A DNA stretch of 64,000 nucleotides from Methylobacillus arboreus (GTDB lineage: Bacteria; Pseudomonadota; Gammaproteobacteria; Burkholderiales; Methylophilaceae): contig NZ_JAJAVC010000006.1 of NCBI RefSeq assembly GCF_020532725.1, positions 248,001 through 312,000 on the forward strand, written 5' to 3'. The position numbers and the translations under genes are program-made. Below, piece after piece: positions 16,183-24,890 of this stretch (positions are counted from its first letter, which is position 1; the number at the start of each line of letters is the position of its first letter). Under the pieces are notes generated by a model, which was not told where the DNA came from, did no database searches, and saw nothing but the letters and a program-made list of their open reading frames with translations.

Positions 16183-16998
16183 CTATCTGGACTTGATGGA
16201 GTCCAGCACGTTCAGGCGCCGTTTGGCACTCGGGGCCAGCTCGTGATTGGGGAATTTATCCAGCAGGCTGTGCAAGGTCTTCTTGGCATTGTCCACCTCG
16301 GAAAGCTGGATCTGGCTATTGGCAATGCTGAACAAGGCATCCGGCACCTTATCGCTATTGCCGTACTGCGAAACCAGTTTTTGCTGGGTATTGATAGAGG
16401 CTTTATAGTTCTTCAACGAGAACTGGGCACTGCCCAGGCCTAGCAAGGCATCCGGCACTAGCGGAGAGCCAGGGTGCGCCTGCAGAAACTTGCTATAAGC
16501 ATCAAATGCTTCCTTGAACTTGCCTGATGCGGCGAGTGCCTTGGCAGCCTCCAAATCACGCGCCTCAGGGTTGTCGCCATTGCCTGCAGCATCAGCTGCT
16601 CCTTCACCCTCAGAGCCATTGGCTGATGCAGGTACGCCGCCTTCTTCCAGCTTGCGCAAGCGGCCATCAGTGTCAGCATACAAATCACGCTGACGTTGCT
16701 GGGTATTTTCAACATTGTGATTAACAACTTCAAGCTCGCCCTTGAGGCGGCTTATTTCCTGATTGAGCCTGTCAATCTGGCCCATTAAGTCCAGCATGCC
16801 CTGGCTTCTGGTTTCCAAGGCCTGCTGGCTTTTTTTCAACTCATCCAATGCGGCTTGCGTTTCCTGATTCTGGCTCTGCACCTGCTGCTGCAGATCAGCG
16901 ATCTTTTTTCTTGCTTCATCATCGCCGAACAGTGCAGCTTGCGCCAAATAAGGCAGTGAGAGAAATCCTGCTAGAACCAGAACCAGTGAACGCTGCAT
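16183..16998 (-). CDS. cpoB: Cell division coordinator CpoB (YbgF)
   Basis: CpoB is a periplasmic protein that links Tol-Pal-driven outer-membrane constriction to peptidoglycan synthesis. The 271 residues contain a signal peptide (about 1-21), a glutamine-rich coiled coil (about 27-100), an A/G-rich linker, and TPR repeats (about 145-271, with YSKFLQAHPGSPLVPDALLGLG and similar). It follows pal by 6 bases in the leftward tol-pal operon. Confidence 0.94.
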   Translation of the reverse strand: MQRSLVLVLAGFLSLPYLAQAALFGDDEARKKIADLQQQVQSQNQETQAALDELKKSQQALETRSQGMLDLMGQIDRLNQEISRLKGELEVVNHNVENTQQRQRDLYADTDGRLRKLEEGGVPASANGSEGEGAADAAGNGDNPEARDLEAAKALAASGKFKEAFDAYSKFLQAHPGSPLVPDALLGLGSAQFSLKNYKASINTQQKLVSQYGNSDKVPDALFSIANSQIQLSEVDNAKKTLHSLLDKFPNHELAPSAKRRLNVLDSIKSR

Positions 16999-17004
16999 GA
17001 TGAA

Positions 17005-17544
17005 TTACTCGCCTTGGTACAGAATATCTACACGGCGATCCTGCTGCCAGCAAGTCTCATCAGCACAAGCAGCATTTGCCTTTTCCTTGCCGAAGCTCAC
17101 GGTCTCAATCTGCGCATCCTGCACGCCGAGGAGGTTCAGCACCTTTTTGACGGCAACAGCACGGCGTTGACCCAGCGACAGGTTGTACTCGCGCGTACCA
17201 CGATCATCGGTATTGCCTTGCAGGAACACCTTGGCATCGCTGTGCGAGGACAGGTATTGCGCATGCGCTTCGATCAATGGACGATATTCTGACTTGATCG
17301 CATCGCTGTCAAAGTCGAAGTACACATTACGCTTGGACAGGATGTTGTTGGGATCCTTCAGCGGATTGCTAGCCAGGGAAGAATCGGAAACACCACTGGT
17401 GGCTGAATCACTGCTGGTGGTGCTTTGAGTCGTTACCGGACTCTTGTCCTCAACAGCCGCTTGTGGGGTTTCCTTGACTGCTTTGCTGGAGCAGGCTGCC
17501 AACATTGCAACCAGCAGAACGCTCATCACTATATTTTTGTTCAC
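17005..17544 (-). CDS. pal: Peptidoglycan-associated lipoprotein Pal
   Basis: Pal anchors the outer membrane to peptidoglycan and binds TolB. The 179-residue precursor has a lipobox LAAC with Cys18 as the lipid site. A linker rich in Ser and Thr follows, then an OmpA-like domain (about 70-179) with VYFDFDSDAI and GNTDDRGTREYNLSLGQRRA. It starts at GTG 17544. The OmpA-like region carries the Asp and Arg residues expected to bind diaminopimelate. Confidence 0.96.
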   Translation of the reverse strand: MNKNIVMSVLLVAMLAACSSKAVKETPQAAVEDKSPVTTQSTTSSDSATSGVSDSSLASNPLKDPNNILSKRNVYFDFDSDAIKSEYRPLIEAHAQYLSSHSDAKVFLQGNTDDRGTREYNLSLGQRRAVAVKKVLNLLGVQDAQIETVSFGKEKANAACADETCWQQDRRVDILYQGE

Positions 17545-17599
17545 TTTGTTCTCTCCTTTAGATTATGTAAGACACACCATCAACTGTTACAGCACTACA

Positions 17600-17681
17600 A
17601 ACTTGCCTGTTGTTACAAAAACGCCCGGCGATAAGTCATAACGGCCGTTTTTACAATAACTTGCTTGTTATTACCAAAATC
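17600..17681 (-). repeat. Imperfect direct repeats in the tolB-pal spacer
   Basis: Two 24-base stretches, 17600-17623 and 17658-17681, share AACTTGC, TGTT, TTAC and AAAA blocks in the same order and spacing. A 10-base palindrome AACGGCCGTT (17640-17649) lies between them. The spacer is otherwise A/T-rich. This could be an operator or an RNA element controlling pal separately from tolB; I see no terminator. Confidence 0.4.
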
Positions 17682-17683
17682 AT

Positions 17684-18973
17684 TTACTGATTGACGATAG
17701 GTCCCCAGGCAGGCTCGCGCACATCGCCGCCGCTTTCGCTCAGGCGTTGCTTCACCTTGCCATCGGCAGAAACCGCAGCCAAGGCTCCGCGCGCGCCAAT
17801 ACGGGTAGCATGCAATATCATGCGGCCATTCGGAGCAAAGCTGGGAGATTCATCCTTGGCACCATCACTGAGAATTTGCACTTGGCCAGACTGTAAATCC
17901 TGCAAGGCGACCTTGAACTTGCCTTCGTCACGGCGGATATAAGCAAGAGACTTGCCATCCGGAGAAATACGCGGACTTACAACATATCCCCCTTCAAACG
18001 TCATGCGACTTGCTTCACCGCCAGTGGTTGGCATGCGGTAGATTTGTGGACTGCCGCCACGATCGGAAGTGAAATAGATATAGCGGCCATCGGGCGACCA
18101 GGTAGGCTCGGTATCGATTGCACTGGTGCGGGTCAATTGCTGCAAGCCAGTGCCATCCGCATTAATAGCGTAGATCTGCGAATTGGCTGCATAGGTCAGC
18201 ACAATAGCAAGCCGTTTGCCGTCAGGCGACCAGGAAGGCGCACTGTTATTGCCCTTGAAGTTAGCCAATACGGTGCGCTGCCCGGATATCAGGGATTGCA
18301 CATAGACAATCGGCTTTTTCTTTTCAAACGACACATACGCCAGCTTGGTGCCGTCCGGCGACCAGACTGGCGAAATGATGGGTTCGGCAGAAGAAACCAC
18401 GGTCTGCGGGTTGTAACCGTCGGAATCCGCTACTTGCAGTGCATAACGGCCGCCAGACTTGCTGACATAAGCGATGCGGGTAGCAAACACGCCCTGCTCG
18501 CCAGTGAGCTTCTGGTATATCACGTCCGCAATTTTATGGGCTGTCATGCGTAACTGCGCTGGCGTAATGTTGTATTCCATGCCAACCAGCTGGTTTTGCT
18601 TATAAACATCAAGCAAGCGGAAAGAGACCTTGAGGCGGTTGTCAGGCAAGGCCTCCACATTGCCGATGGTCAGCGCCTGCGCCTGGATTGCGGCCCAATC
18701 AGCATAGTTGACCTGATTGATGTCCCCACCAGGCTGGTTGGCAACCCCGCGAGTTTCCAGCACACGGAACAAGCCGCTTCGCCGCAGATCGGCACCGATC
18801 ACATTGGCAATGGTGTCCTGCTGGCCGGGGACTGGCGTCTGCTGGGCGAAAGGCACGACAGCAATCGGGATTTGCTGGGCAGCGCCGCCGACAATTTCAA
18901 CGGTCAGGGCAGCATGGGCACCGAGTGGCAGGAATAAAACTAAGAGACTGAGTAATAAGCGTAATTTGTTCAT
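17684..18973 (-). CDS. tolB: Tol-Pal system beta-propeller protein TolB
   Basis: TolB is the periplasmic partner of TolA and Pal. The 429-residue precursor has a signal peptide (about 1-21), an N-terminal domain (about 25-165), and a six-bladed propeller whose blades repeat the pattern WSPDG (for example VWSPDGTKLAYVS, SWSPDGKRLAI and TWSPDGRYIYFTS). It lies between tolA and pal in the standard order. Confidence 0.97.
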   Translation of the reverse strand: MNKLRLLLSLLVLFLPLGAHAALTVEIVGGAAQQIPIAVVPFAQQTPVPGQQDTIANVIGADLRRSGLFRVLETRGVANQPGGDINQVNYADWAAIQAQALTIGNVEALPDNRLKVSFRLLDVYKQNQLVGMEYNITPAQLRMTAHKIADVIYQKLTGEQGVFATRIAYVSKSGGRYALQVADSDGYNPQTVVSSAEPIISPVWSPDGTKLAYVSFEKKKPIVYVQSLISGQRTVLANFKGNNSAPSWSPDGKRLAIVLTYAANSQIYAINADGTGLQQLTRTSAIDTEPTWSPDGRYIYFTSDRGGSPQIYRMPTTGGEASRMTFEGGYVVSPRISPDGKSLAYIRRDEGKFKVALQDLQSGQVQILSDGAKDESPSFAPNGRMILHATRIGARGALAAVSADGKVKQRLSESGGDVREPAWGPIVNQ

Positions 18974-19093
18974 CGTTGTTTAGGGCAGTAAAATAATGCA
19001 AAGTTCCCCGACGGTTAAGCGCACATTCTATCAATTCGCCCATACACTTGCTATGGGCGCTTGCTGCTTATTGGTAGTTAACCTCTATCAGCT

Positions 19094-19927
19094 TTAGTTA
19101 TCTTCGTTAGGGCGGAACTTGAGCCTGAGATCGCGGAAGCGTGAAAACAGCTCGGGCTGCGATGGTACAGGCAACGGCTGGGCCTGCAAGATCGCCCGCT
19201 CAATTGCTTCATCGCAGGCAGGCAGCCCGCTGCTCTTCAATATGCGGGGCACCCCAATGACCTCGCCTGTTGGCATCAAGCTGATGCCAACCTCAAGTTC
19301 CGGCTTGCCAGTGCCACAAAGCTGGCGGTTGACGTTGCGCTTGATCTTGGCCTGAATCTGGCCGATATATTTATCAATCTCGCTCTGGTCGGCTGCATTG
19401 GCACCGGCCTGGGCTGGCCCCTGCTTTTGCGCAGGCGCAGGCGCAGGCTGCGAGTTTTCTTCAAGCAGCTCCTGCTGTAACTTTTTCAACTCATCCAGCT
19501 TGACCTTGTCCTCTTTCTTGGGCTCCGGCTTTTTAGGTTCGGGCTTCTTGGGTTCAGGTTTTTTCTCGGGTTTTTTCGGTTCAGGTTTCTTTTCCGGCTT
19601 GGGCTTTTCAGGTTCTTTCTTTACCTGTATTTCAGCCTGGGGCTCCGGTTCCGGTGCGGGCTCTGGCTTGGGTTCAGGTTTGGGCTCGGGTTGCGGTTCC
19701 GGCTTTGACTCGGGTTTGGGCGGCTCCGGAACAGGTTCAGGCTGTGGCGGCTTGGCCACCGGCTTATCTGCAGGCAGATTTTCCCATAGCTCCACCTGTG
19801 CCACCATGACTGGCTGCTGGGTTTTCCAGTCGAATGACACCAGAAACACAACCGCCAGCAGCAAATGCACCAGCAGGGCAAGTGCAGCGGCGCGCGCTTT
19901 ATAAGGGTTGGCTTTACGTGATTTCAT
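19094..19927 (-). CDS. tolA: Cell envelope protein TolA
   Basis: TolA spans the periplasm and transmits proton-motive force from TolQR to Pal-TolB. The 277-residue protein has one membrane segment (about 15-32), then a long Pro/Glu/Lys-rich stalk (about 57-140) instead of the Ala/Lys-rich helix of E. coli, a short helix, and a globular C-terminal domain III (about 180-277). The C-terminal domain has IKRNVNRQLC and ELEVGISLMPTGEVIG, with the Cys pair. The stalk resembles that of TonB, but the position between tolR and tolB and the C-terminal domain favour TolA. Confidence 0.93.
   Translation of the reverse strand: MKSRKANPYKARAAALALLVHLLLAVVFLVSFDWKTQQPVMVAQVELWENLPADKPVAKPPQPEPVPEPPKPESKPEPQPEPKPEPKPEPAPEPEPQAEIQVKKEPEKPKPEKKPEPKKPEKKPEPKKPEPKKPEPKKEDKVKLDELKKLQQELLEENSQPAPAPAQKQGPAQAGANAADQSEIDKYIGQIQAKIKRNVNRQLCGTGKPELEVGISLMPTGEVIGVPRILKSSGLPACDEAIERAILQAQPLPVPSQPELFSRFRDLRLKFRPNEDN
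19508..19759 (-). repeat. Coding repeat for the Pro-Glu-Lys stalk of TolA
   Basis: This part of tolA encodes about 84 residues made almost wholly of PEPKPE- and EKKPEPKKP-type units. The bases form a degenerate tandem repeat of GGTTCAGG/GGCTCCGG-like blocks on the plus strand. Such tracts tend to change length by slippage. Confidence 0.8.
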
Positions 19928-19930
19928 TAA

Positions 19931-20317
19931 TCAGTTGGCTGGCTTGAGCAGAAGACCGACCTTGTATTGCTTGAGGCTATCCATCAAGGTCACCACCTTG
20001 TCGTATTGCACGTTTTTATCCGCAGCAATCACGATGGCACGGTCGGGCGTCTTTTCAACCTGGTTCTTAACCTCGAACAGCAACTGGTCGCGCTCCATGA
20101 CCTTGCTTTCGAGCTCAGCCCGGCCATCCGCCTTGACCGTAATCACGATAGGCGCAGCTGCCTGCTTGAGCGTCTGCCCGACCTGGGGCAACTCGACAAC
20201 CCCGGGGTTGGTCATAGGCGCTGTCACCATGAAAATCACTAATAACACCAGCGTAACGTCAATATAGGGGACGACGTTGATCTGGTTCATCAGGCGGCGG
20301 GATTTGCGGCGGCTCAT
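19931..20317 (-). CDS. tolR: Tol-Pal system protein TolR
   Basis: TolR is an ExbD-like inner-membrane protein that forms the proton channel with TolQ. I chose the ATG at 20317, which follows a GGAGGT ribosome site and gives 128 residues starting MSRRKSRRLMNQINVVPYID; a longer frame to 20425 would overlap tolQ by nearly 100 bases. The single membrane segment (about 17-37) contains the functional Asp of PYIDVTLVLL. It is followed 3 bases later by tolA. Confidence 0.94.
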   Translation of the reverse strand: MSRRKSRRLMNQINVVPYIDVTLVLLVIFMVTAPMTNPGVVELPQVGQTLKQAAAPIVITVKADGRAELESKVMERDQLLFEVKNQVEKTPDRAIVIAADKNVQYDKVVTLMDSLKQYKVGLLLKPAN

Positions 20318-20327
20318 CACGACCTCC

Positions 20328-21002
20328 TTATGCCTTGCGTTGCAGGATATTGGTAAATTCTTCGATAAAGCTTTCGTAGCGCACGGCAAGTCGATCTGCC
20401 GAGGCAGTGAAACGGTTATAGGCAATCACGGCAGGAATTGCAGCAAACAGGCCGATAGCGGTTGCCACCAGCGCCTCGGCAATCCCAGGCGCCACATGGG
20501 AAAGGGTAGCCTGCGCCATGTTGGCAAGCCCGCGGAAGGCATTCATGATGCCCCACACAGTACCGAACAAACCAACGTAAGGACTCACGGAACCCACCGA
20601 GGCAAGGAAAGGCAGATGAGAGTCCAGTTCGTCCATCTCGCGGTTATAGGCTGCGCGCATGGCGCGGCGTGCGCCTTCGGTAACATCGCCGGCATCCAGG
20701 CTGGATTGGCGCTTGAGGCGCGCATATTCCTTGAAGCCAGCCTCGAAAATGCTGGCCAGCCCTTGCACATTGCGGCGGCCGGAAGTGACGCTCTCGTAGA
20801 GCTGGTTGAGGTCGCCTCCTTTCCAGAACACGCGCTCGAACTCCTCGGCTTCACGGTCGGCGCTGCGAATGGAGAAAAACTTAATGAAGATGTACCACCA
20901 TGAAACCAGCGAAGTGAGCAGCAGCAAGACCATCACGATCTGTACCGGCACGCTGGCACCGCTGATCAGCGATATAAACGACATGTCTTCAGTAGGGTTC
21001 AT
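20328..21002 (-). CDS. tolQ: Tol-Pal system protein TolQ
   Basis: TolQ is an ExbB-like protein with three membrane segments (about 18-40, 135-160 and 170-195) that forms the motor with TolR. The 224 residues include the conserved SPYVGLFGTVWGIMNAF and GIAEALVATAIGLFAAIPAV segments. The start overlaps the ybgC stop by 4 bases (ATGA). Confidence 0.96.
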   Translation of the reverse strand: MNPTEDMSFISLISGASVPVQIVMVLLLLTSLVSWWYIFIKFFSIRSADREAEEFERVFWKGGDLNQLYESVTSGRRNVQGLASIFEAGFKEYARLKRQSSLDAGDVTEGARRAMRAAYNREMDELDSHLPFLASVGSVSPYVGLFGTVWGIMNAFRGLANMAQATLSHVAPGIAEALVATAIGLFAAIPAVIAYNRFTASADRLAVRYESFIEEFTNILQRKA

Positions 21003-21433
21003 TCAAGCTCCGTAGGGTTTGATCTCACAGGATCGATCATATTTCGCACAACTGCCGGAATGGTCACCGGCCTGAACTGCTCGGCATCGATACAGACAAT
21101 ATCCACCGTGGCGTCGATCAGGAGTTCATCGCCGCGATATATCTTCTGCTCGAATTTCATAAGACTGCGTCCGAACTCCTTGAGACGCGTGACGACTTCA
21201 AGCGCATCGTCAAAACGTGCGGGACGGCGGTATTGTAACGCAAGGCTGCGCACGACAAACAAGACTCCGAGATCACCTCTTAGTTCCGCCTGGCCGAAAC
21301 CCAGGCTGCGCAGGAATTCGGTACGCGCACGCTCCATGAACTTAAGGTAGTTGGCGTGGTAGACCACGCCGCCACTGTCTGTATCCTCATAGTAAACACG
21401 TATCGGCCAACGGAACTCCCTGCTTGCACTCAT
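20999..21433 (-). CDS. ybgC: Acyl-CoA thioesterase YbgC (hotdog fold)
   Basis: YbgC-type proteins hydrolyse acyl-CoA or acyl-ACP thioesters and sit at the head of many tol-pal operons. The 144-residue protein carries the family signature [25 protein letters not shown] (given here as its opening [10 protein letters not shown], residues about 13-22, and [13 protein letters not shown] after it), with the catalytic Asp in EDTDSGG. The start overlaps ruvB by 4 bases, so ruvB-ybgC-tolQ are probably translated as one coupled unit. Confidence 0.94.
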   Translation of the reverse strand: MSASREFRWPIRVYYEDTDSGGVVYHANYLKFMERARTEFLRSLGFGQAELRGDLGVLFVVRSLALQYRRPARFDDALEVVTRLKEFGRSLMKFEQKIYRGDELLIDATVDIVCIDAEQFRPVTIPAVVRNMIDPVRSNPTELE

Positions 21434-22467
21434 TGCTGCCAGAGCTCTCCTGTACCGAGTTTTCCTGGCACTGCCAGACCGAAATGCTGGTAAGCCTGCT
21501 GGGTGGCGATACGTCCGCGCGGGGTGCGCATGAGGTAGCCCTGCTGGATCAGGTAGGGCTCAAGCACGTCTTCGATGGTGTCGCGCTCCTCGCCGATCGC
21601 CGCTGCAAGGTTATCCAGGCCGACCGGACCGCCGTCGAACTTCTCGAGCACAGCCAGCAACAGCTTGCGGTCCATGACGTCGAAGCCCAGCTTGTCCACA
21701 TCCAGCATCTTCAGGGCGGCGTCCGCGATTTCAGGGGTCACCACCCCATCCGACTTCACTTGCGCATAATCCCTTACACGGCGCAGCAAGCGGTTGGCGA
21801 TACGCGGCGTGCCACGCGAGCGGCGCGCGATTTCCAGGGCGCCTTCCTGTTGCATGGAAACTTCAAGCAAGCCGGCTGAACGATAAACAATGCGTGACAG
21901 CTCTTCAGAAGTGTAAAACTCCAGGCGCGACACTATGCCAAAACGGTCCCGCAATGGATTAGTCAGCATACCGGCGCGGGTGGTAGCCCCGACCAGGGTG
22001 AATGGCGGCAGGTCCAGGCGCACGGAGCGTGCCGCCGGGCCTTCGCCTATCATGATGTCGAGGCGGTAGTCTTCCATTGCCGGATAGAGGATTTCCTCGA
22101 CTACGGGAGACAGCCTGTGAATCTCGTCGATGAACAGCACATCGTTGGGCTCGAGGTTGGTGAGCAGAGCGGCAAGGTCGCCCGCACGTTCCAGCACCGG
22201 CCCCGAGGTCTGGCGCATATTGACGCCCATTTCCTTGGCGATGATGTGCGCAAGCGTGGTCTTGCCCAGGCCGGGCGGCCCGAACAACAACACATGGTCG
22301 AGCGCCTCCGAGCGGCCGCGCGCAGCATTGATGAAAATCTCCAGCTGCGAGCGGGCCTTTTCCTGCCCCACATACTCATCCAGCACCTTGGGACGCAAGG
22401 CACGCTCCAGCGCTTCTTCCTGCGGGCTTTGGGGAGAGGGGGCGATTAAACGGTCAGTTTCTATCAT
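21430..22467 (-). CDS. ruvB: Holliday junction helicase subunit RuvB
   Basis: RuvB is the AAA+ motor that drives branch migration with RuvA. The 345-residue protein has Walker [14 protein letters not shown], Walker [10 protein letters not shown], sensor [18 protein letters not shown] and the C-terminal winged helix. Unlike the usual arrangement, ruvA and ruvC are not directly upstream but at 34.3-35.4 kb on the same strand, with an accessory locus between. An untranslated spacer of 116 bases separates it from the aldo-keto reductase gene and may carry its own promoter. Confidence 0.97.
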   Translation of the reverse strand: MIETDRLIAPSPQSPQEEALERALRPKVLDEYVGQEKARSQLEIFINAARGRSEALDHVLLFGPPGLGKTTLAHIIAKEMGVNMRQTSGPVLERAGDLAALLTNLEPNDVLFIDEIHRLSPVVEEILYPAMEDYRLDIMIGEGPAARSVRLDLPPFTLVGATTRAGMLTNPLRDRFGIVSRLEFYTSEELSRIVYRSAGLLEVSMQQEGALEIARRSRGTPRIANRLLRRVRDYAQVKSDGVVTPEIADAALKMLDVDKLGFDVMDRKLLLAVLEKFDGGPVGLDNLAAAIGEERDTIEDVLEPYLIQQGYLMRTPRGRIATQQAYQHFGLAVPGKLGTGELWQQ

Positions 22468-22583
22468 CAGGTGGAATTTTAGCTTTGCTTAACTCCGCAG
22501 CTGCAACCAGCCAGCGATATATGCGCATGATACAGAAAAGCCAGTGATTGTTCTCCACCTTGCCTTAAAACATTACATCATGA

Positions 22584-23624
22584 CTATTTCCATTCGCTGG
22601 AGGAACCCGCCCATAAATCAATGCCGCCTTCCTGGGCAAGCGAGTCTATGGCTGCAAGCTCTTCCTGTGAAAATGCAAGATTCTGCAATGCGGCGACATT
22701 CTCGTGGATTTGCCGGCTATTGCTGGCACCGATCAAGGTGGAAGTCACCCGTTCGTCGCGCAACACCCAGGCCAGCGCCATCTGCGCGAGGGATTGGCCG
22801 CGCTGCAAGGCGATCTGGTTGAGTCCGCGGATGTGGTTGAGGTTTTCCTCGCTCAGGTGGCTAGCTTGGATGGAATTACCACCGGGGCGATTGATACGTG
22901 CATCCTGCGGGATACCGTTGAGGTACTTGTCTGAAAGCAGCCCCTGCGCCAGGGCTGTAAAAGTGATACAGCCCATGCCTTCCTGCTGCAGGGTGGCAAG
23001 CAGGTCTTTCTCTATCCAGCGGTTCAACAGATTGTAGGAAGGCTGATGGATCAGGCAAGGCACTTTCCATTCCCGTAACAGCCGGGAAGCTTCCAGTGTT
23101 TTGGCTGGAGAATACGACGATATGCCCACATATAGCGCTTTGCCTTGCTGCACTGCACTGGCCAGGGCGCCCATGGTTTCCTCGAGAGGCGTTTCCGCAT
23201 CGAAGCGGTGGGAGTAGAAAATATCCACATAGTCCAGACCCATACGCTGCAAACTCTGGTCGAGGCTAGCAAGCAAGTATTTGCGCGAACCGCCGCCCTG
23301 GCCATAAGGGCCAGGCCACATGTCCCAGCCCGCCTTGGTGGAAATGATGAGTTCGTCGCGGTAGGGCCGGAAGTCCTGCTTGAATATCTGCCCAAAATTG
23401 GCTTCCGCGCTGCCATACGGCGGGCCGTAGTTGTTGGCGAGGTCGAAATGGGTAATGCCGAGGTCGAAAGCGGTGCACAGCATATCGCGCTGCACGGCAA
23501 TATTGGTGTTGTCGCCAAAGTTATGCCACAAGCCCAGCGACAACAGCGGTAGCTTGAGCCCGCTGTTGCCACAGCGGCGGTATTGCATCTGGTCATAACG
23601 GCTGGCATTGGCCTGGTAAGTCAT
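22584..23624 (-). CDS. Aldo-keto reductase, YghZ/Gpr-like
   Basis: The 346-residue TIM-barrel protein resembles the aldo-keto reductase group of YghZ, which reduces L-glyceraldehyde 3-phosphate and methylglyoxal with NADPH. The catalytic set is visible: Asp and Tyr in HFDLANNYGPPYG, Lys in STKAGWDMWPGPYG and His in FYSHRFDAETPLEETM. The cofactor-binding end has TLIGASNSRQIHENV. It follows the LacI-family regulator by 26 bases on the same strand, so it is probably in its regulon. The true substrate is not known. Confidence 0.88.
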   Translation of the reverse strand: MTYQANASRYDQMQYRRCGNSGLKLPLLSLGLWHNFGDNTNIAVQRDMLCTAFDLGITHFDLANNYGPPYGSAEANFGQIFKQDFRPYRDELIISTKAGWDMWPGPYGQGGGSRKYLLASLDQSLQRMGLDYVDIFYSHRFDAETPLEETMGALASAVQQGKALYVGISSYSPAKTLEASRLLREWKVPCLIHQPSYNLLNRWIEKDLLATLQQEGMGCITFTALAQGLLSDKYLNGIPQDARINRPGGNSIQASHLSEENLNHIRGLNQIALQRGQSLAQMALAWVLRDERVTSTLIGASNSRQIHENVAALQNLAFSQEELAAIDSLAQEGGIDLWAGSSSEWK

Positions 23625-23650
23625 TACTCACTCCTTCAATTCATCAAAAT

Positions 23651-24676
23651 TCAAGCGCTCTCTCGCGCAATCAATTCACAGTCGAGCAGGTTGAGGTGTT
23701 TAAGCGGACCTTCAGCAGCCGCTTCTCCCAATGCCTGCAATATCCGCAAGGCCGCCACCTCGCCGATCTCCCTGGCAGGCGGACGTATGGTGGTCAGGCT
23801 GGGCAGCAGCATCTCGGAAAAAGCATAATTGCCGAAACCGAAGATGGCGCAATCCTCCGGAAAACGCATACCGGCACGCGCCCCTGCGAGCATGCCGCCC
23901 GCTGCCAGGTTGTCGTTGGCAAAGATGATCGCCTCGGCGGGTTGCTTGCGCAACAACAAGGAATTGACCGCCTGCCGGCCTGCCTCGAACGGGTCTGCCT
24001 GGGTAGGCACAAATACCCAGGGTTCCAGGCCATGTTCGGTCATGCGGGCGATATAACCATCGCGCCGGTCCAGTGCGCTCAAGTCGCCGATCAGGCTGTT
24101 CTGCACAAATGCGATCCGTTTATAACCCTTGCCATGTAAATACTCTACCGATTGCCGCCCGACATCAATATGAGAGAAACCAACCTGCACAGGCTTGCGT
24201 TCGGGCACGTAATCCCAGGTTTCCACCACAGGCATGGTGGCCTTTGCAATCAGCCGCTCCGTGCCCTCGGAATGGTACTGGCTGGTCAGTACCAGGGCTG
24301 CGGGAGACCAGCCGAGGAACGCGCGCACGGCATCCTCTTCCTTTTCCACGGAGAAATAGCTGGAAGCAAGCAGCAGTTGGTATCCATGCCGGTTCAATTC
24401 ATCGCTGAAACTCTGGATGGTATTGGCAAAAATGGGGCCGGAAATATTGGGGATCACCATCGCCACGATGCGCCCCCGGGTAGAAGCCAGGCCACCCGCG
24501 GCATGATTGGGGAGGTAATCCAAGGCCTTGACTGCCTCGGCAATGCGGTCACGCAATGCCTGGGACACGATTTCCGGCTGCTTGAAATAACGCGAGACCG
24601 TAATTGAAGACACACCCGCCAGCTTGGCAACGTCATGAACCGTTGCCCTTCCCAGGCCCTTGCGCTTACCCGACAT
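23651..24676 (-). CDS. LacI-family repressor (GntR-gluconate-type subgroup)
   Basis: The 341-residue protein has the LacI DNA-binding domain (about 11-60, TVHDVAKLAGVSSITVSRYF) and a periplasmic-binding-type sensor domain. It resembles the GntR/IdnR repressors of E. coli gluconate genes in the AKLAGVSSITVSRYF helix. The palindrome ATGTTACCGGTAACAT lies between this gene and the divergent ABC operon and fits that subgroup's known operators. It likely represses the ABC importer, itself and the aldo-keto reductase until a sugar-like ligand binds. Confidence 0.9.
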   Translation of the reverse strand: MSGKRKGLGRATVHDVAKLAGVSSITVSRYFKQPEIVSQALRDRIAEAVKALDYLPNHAAGGLASTRGRIVAMVIPNISGPIFANTIQSFSDELNRHGYQLLLASSYFSVEKEEDAVRAFLGWSPAALVLTSQYHSEGTERLIAKATMPVVETWDYVPERKPVQVGFSHIDVGRQSVEYLHGKGYKRIAFVQNSLIGDLSALDRRDGYIARMTEHGLEPWVFVPTQADPFEAGRQAVNSLLLRKQPAEAIIFANDNLAAGGMLAGARAGMRFPEDCAIFGFGNYAFSEMLLPSLTTIRPPAREIGEVAALRILQALGEAAAEGPLKHLNLLDCELIARESA

Positions 24677-24769
24677 GCTTGTTTATCTCTTTTCTATATA
24701 ACATTTTTAACTATTTATTTTTTATTTAATTCTTTGACAGCATACAAAGACTTGCCCAAACTTTTCTCA

Positions 24770-24785
24770 ATGTTACCGGTAACAT
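24770..24785. promoter_or_regulatory. Palindromic operator of the LacI-family regulator
   Basis: ATGTTACCGGTAACAT is a perfect 16-base palindrome with the central CG step typical of LacI-family operators. It is close to the E. coli GntR consensus, as I recall it. It lies 94 bases from the regulator start and 105 bases from the ABC ATPase start, in the only divergent spacer of the locus. A TTGACA at 24734-24739 may be part of a rightward promoter, but the -10 is unclear. Confidence 0.8.
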
Positions 24786-24890
24786 CAGCGAGATTATCAG
24801 TGTTTATTCAAAATTCAAAACATTCGTTTATGGGGAGAGGCAAGCTCTTCTTGAACACCGCGCACACCTTTACGCCGCAGTCGGGAAGAT

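Noticed and set aside
19398-19904. Gly/Ser-rich open frame on the plus strand
   Set aside because: It is the antisense shadow of the tolA proline-rich repeat.
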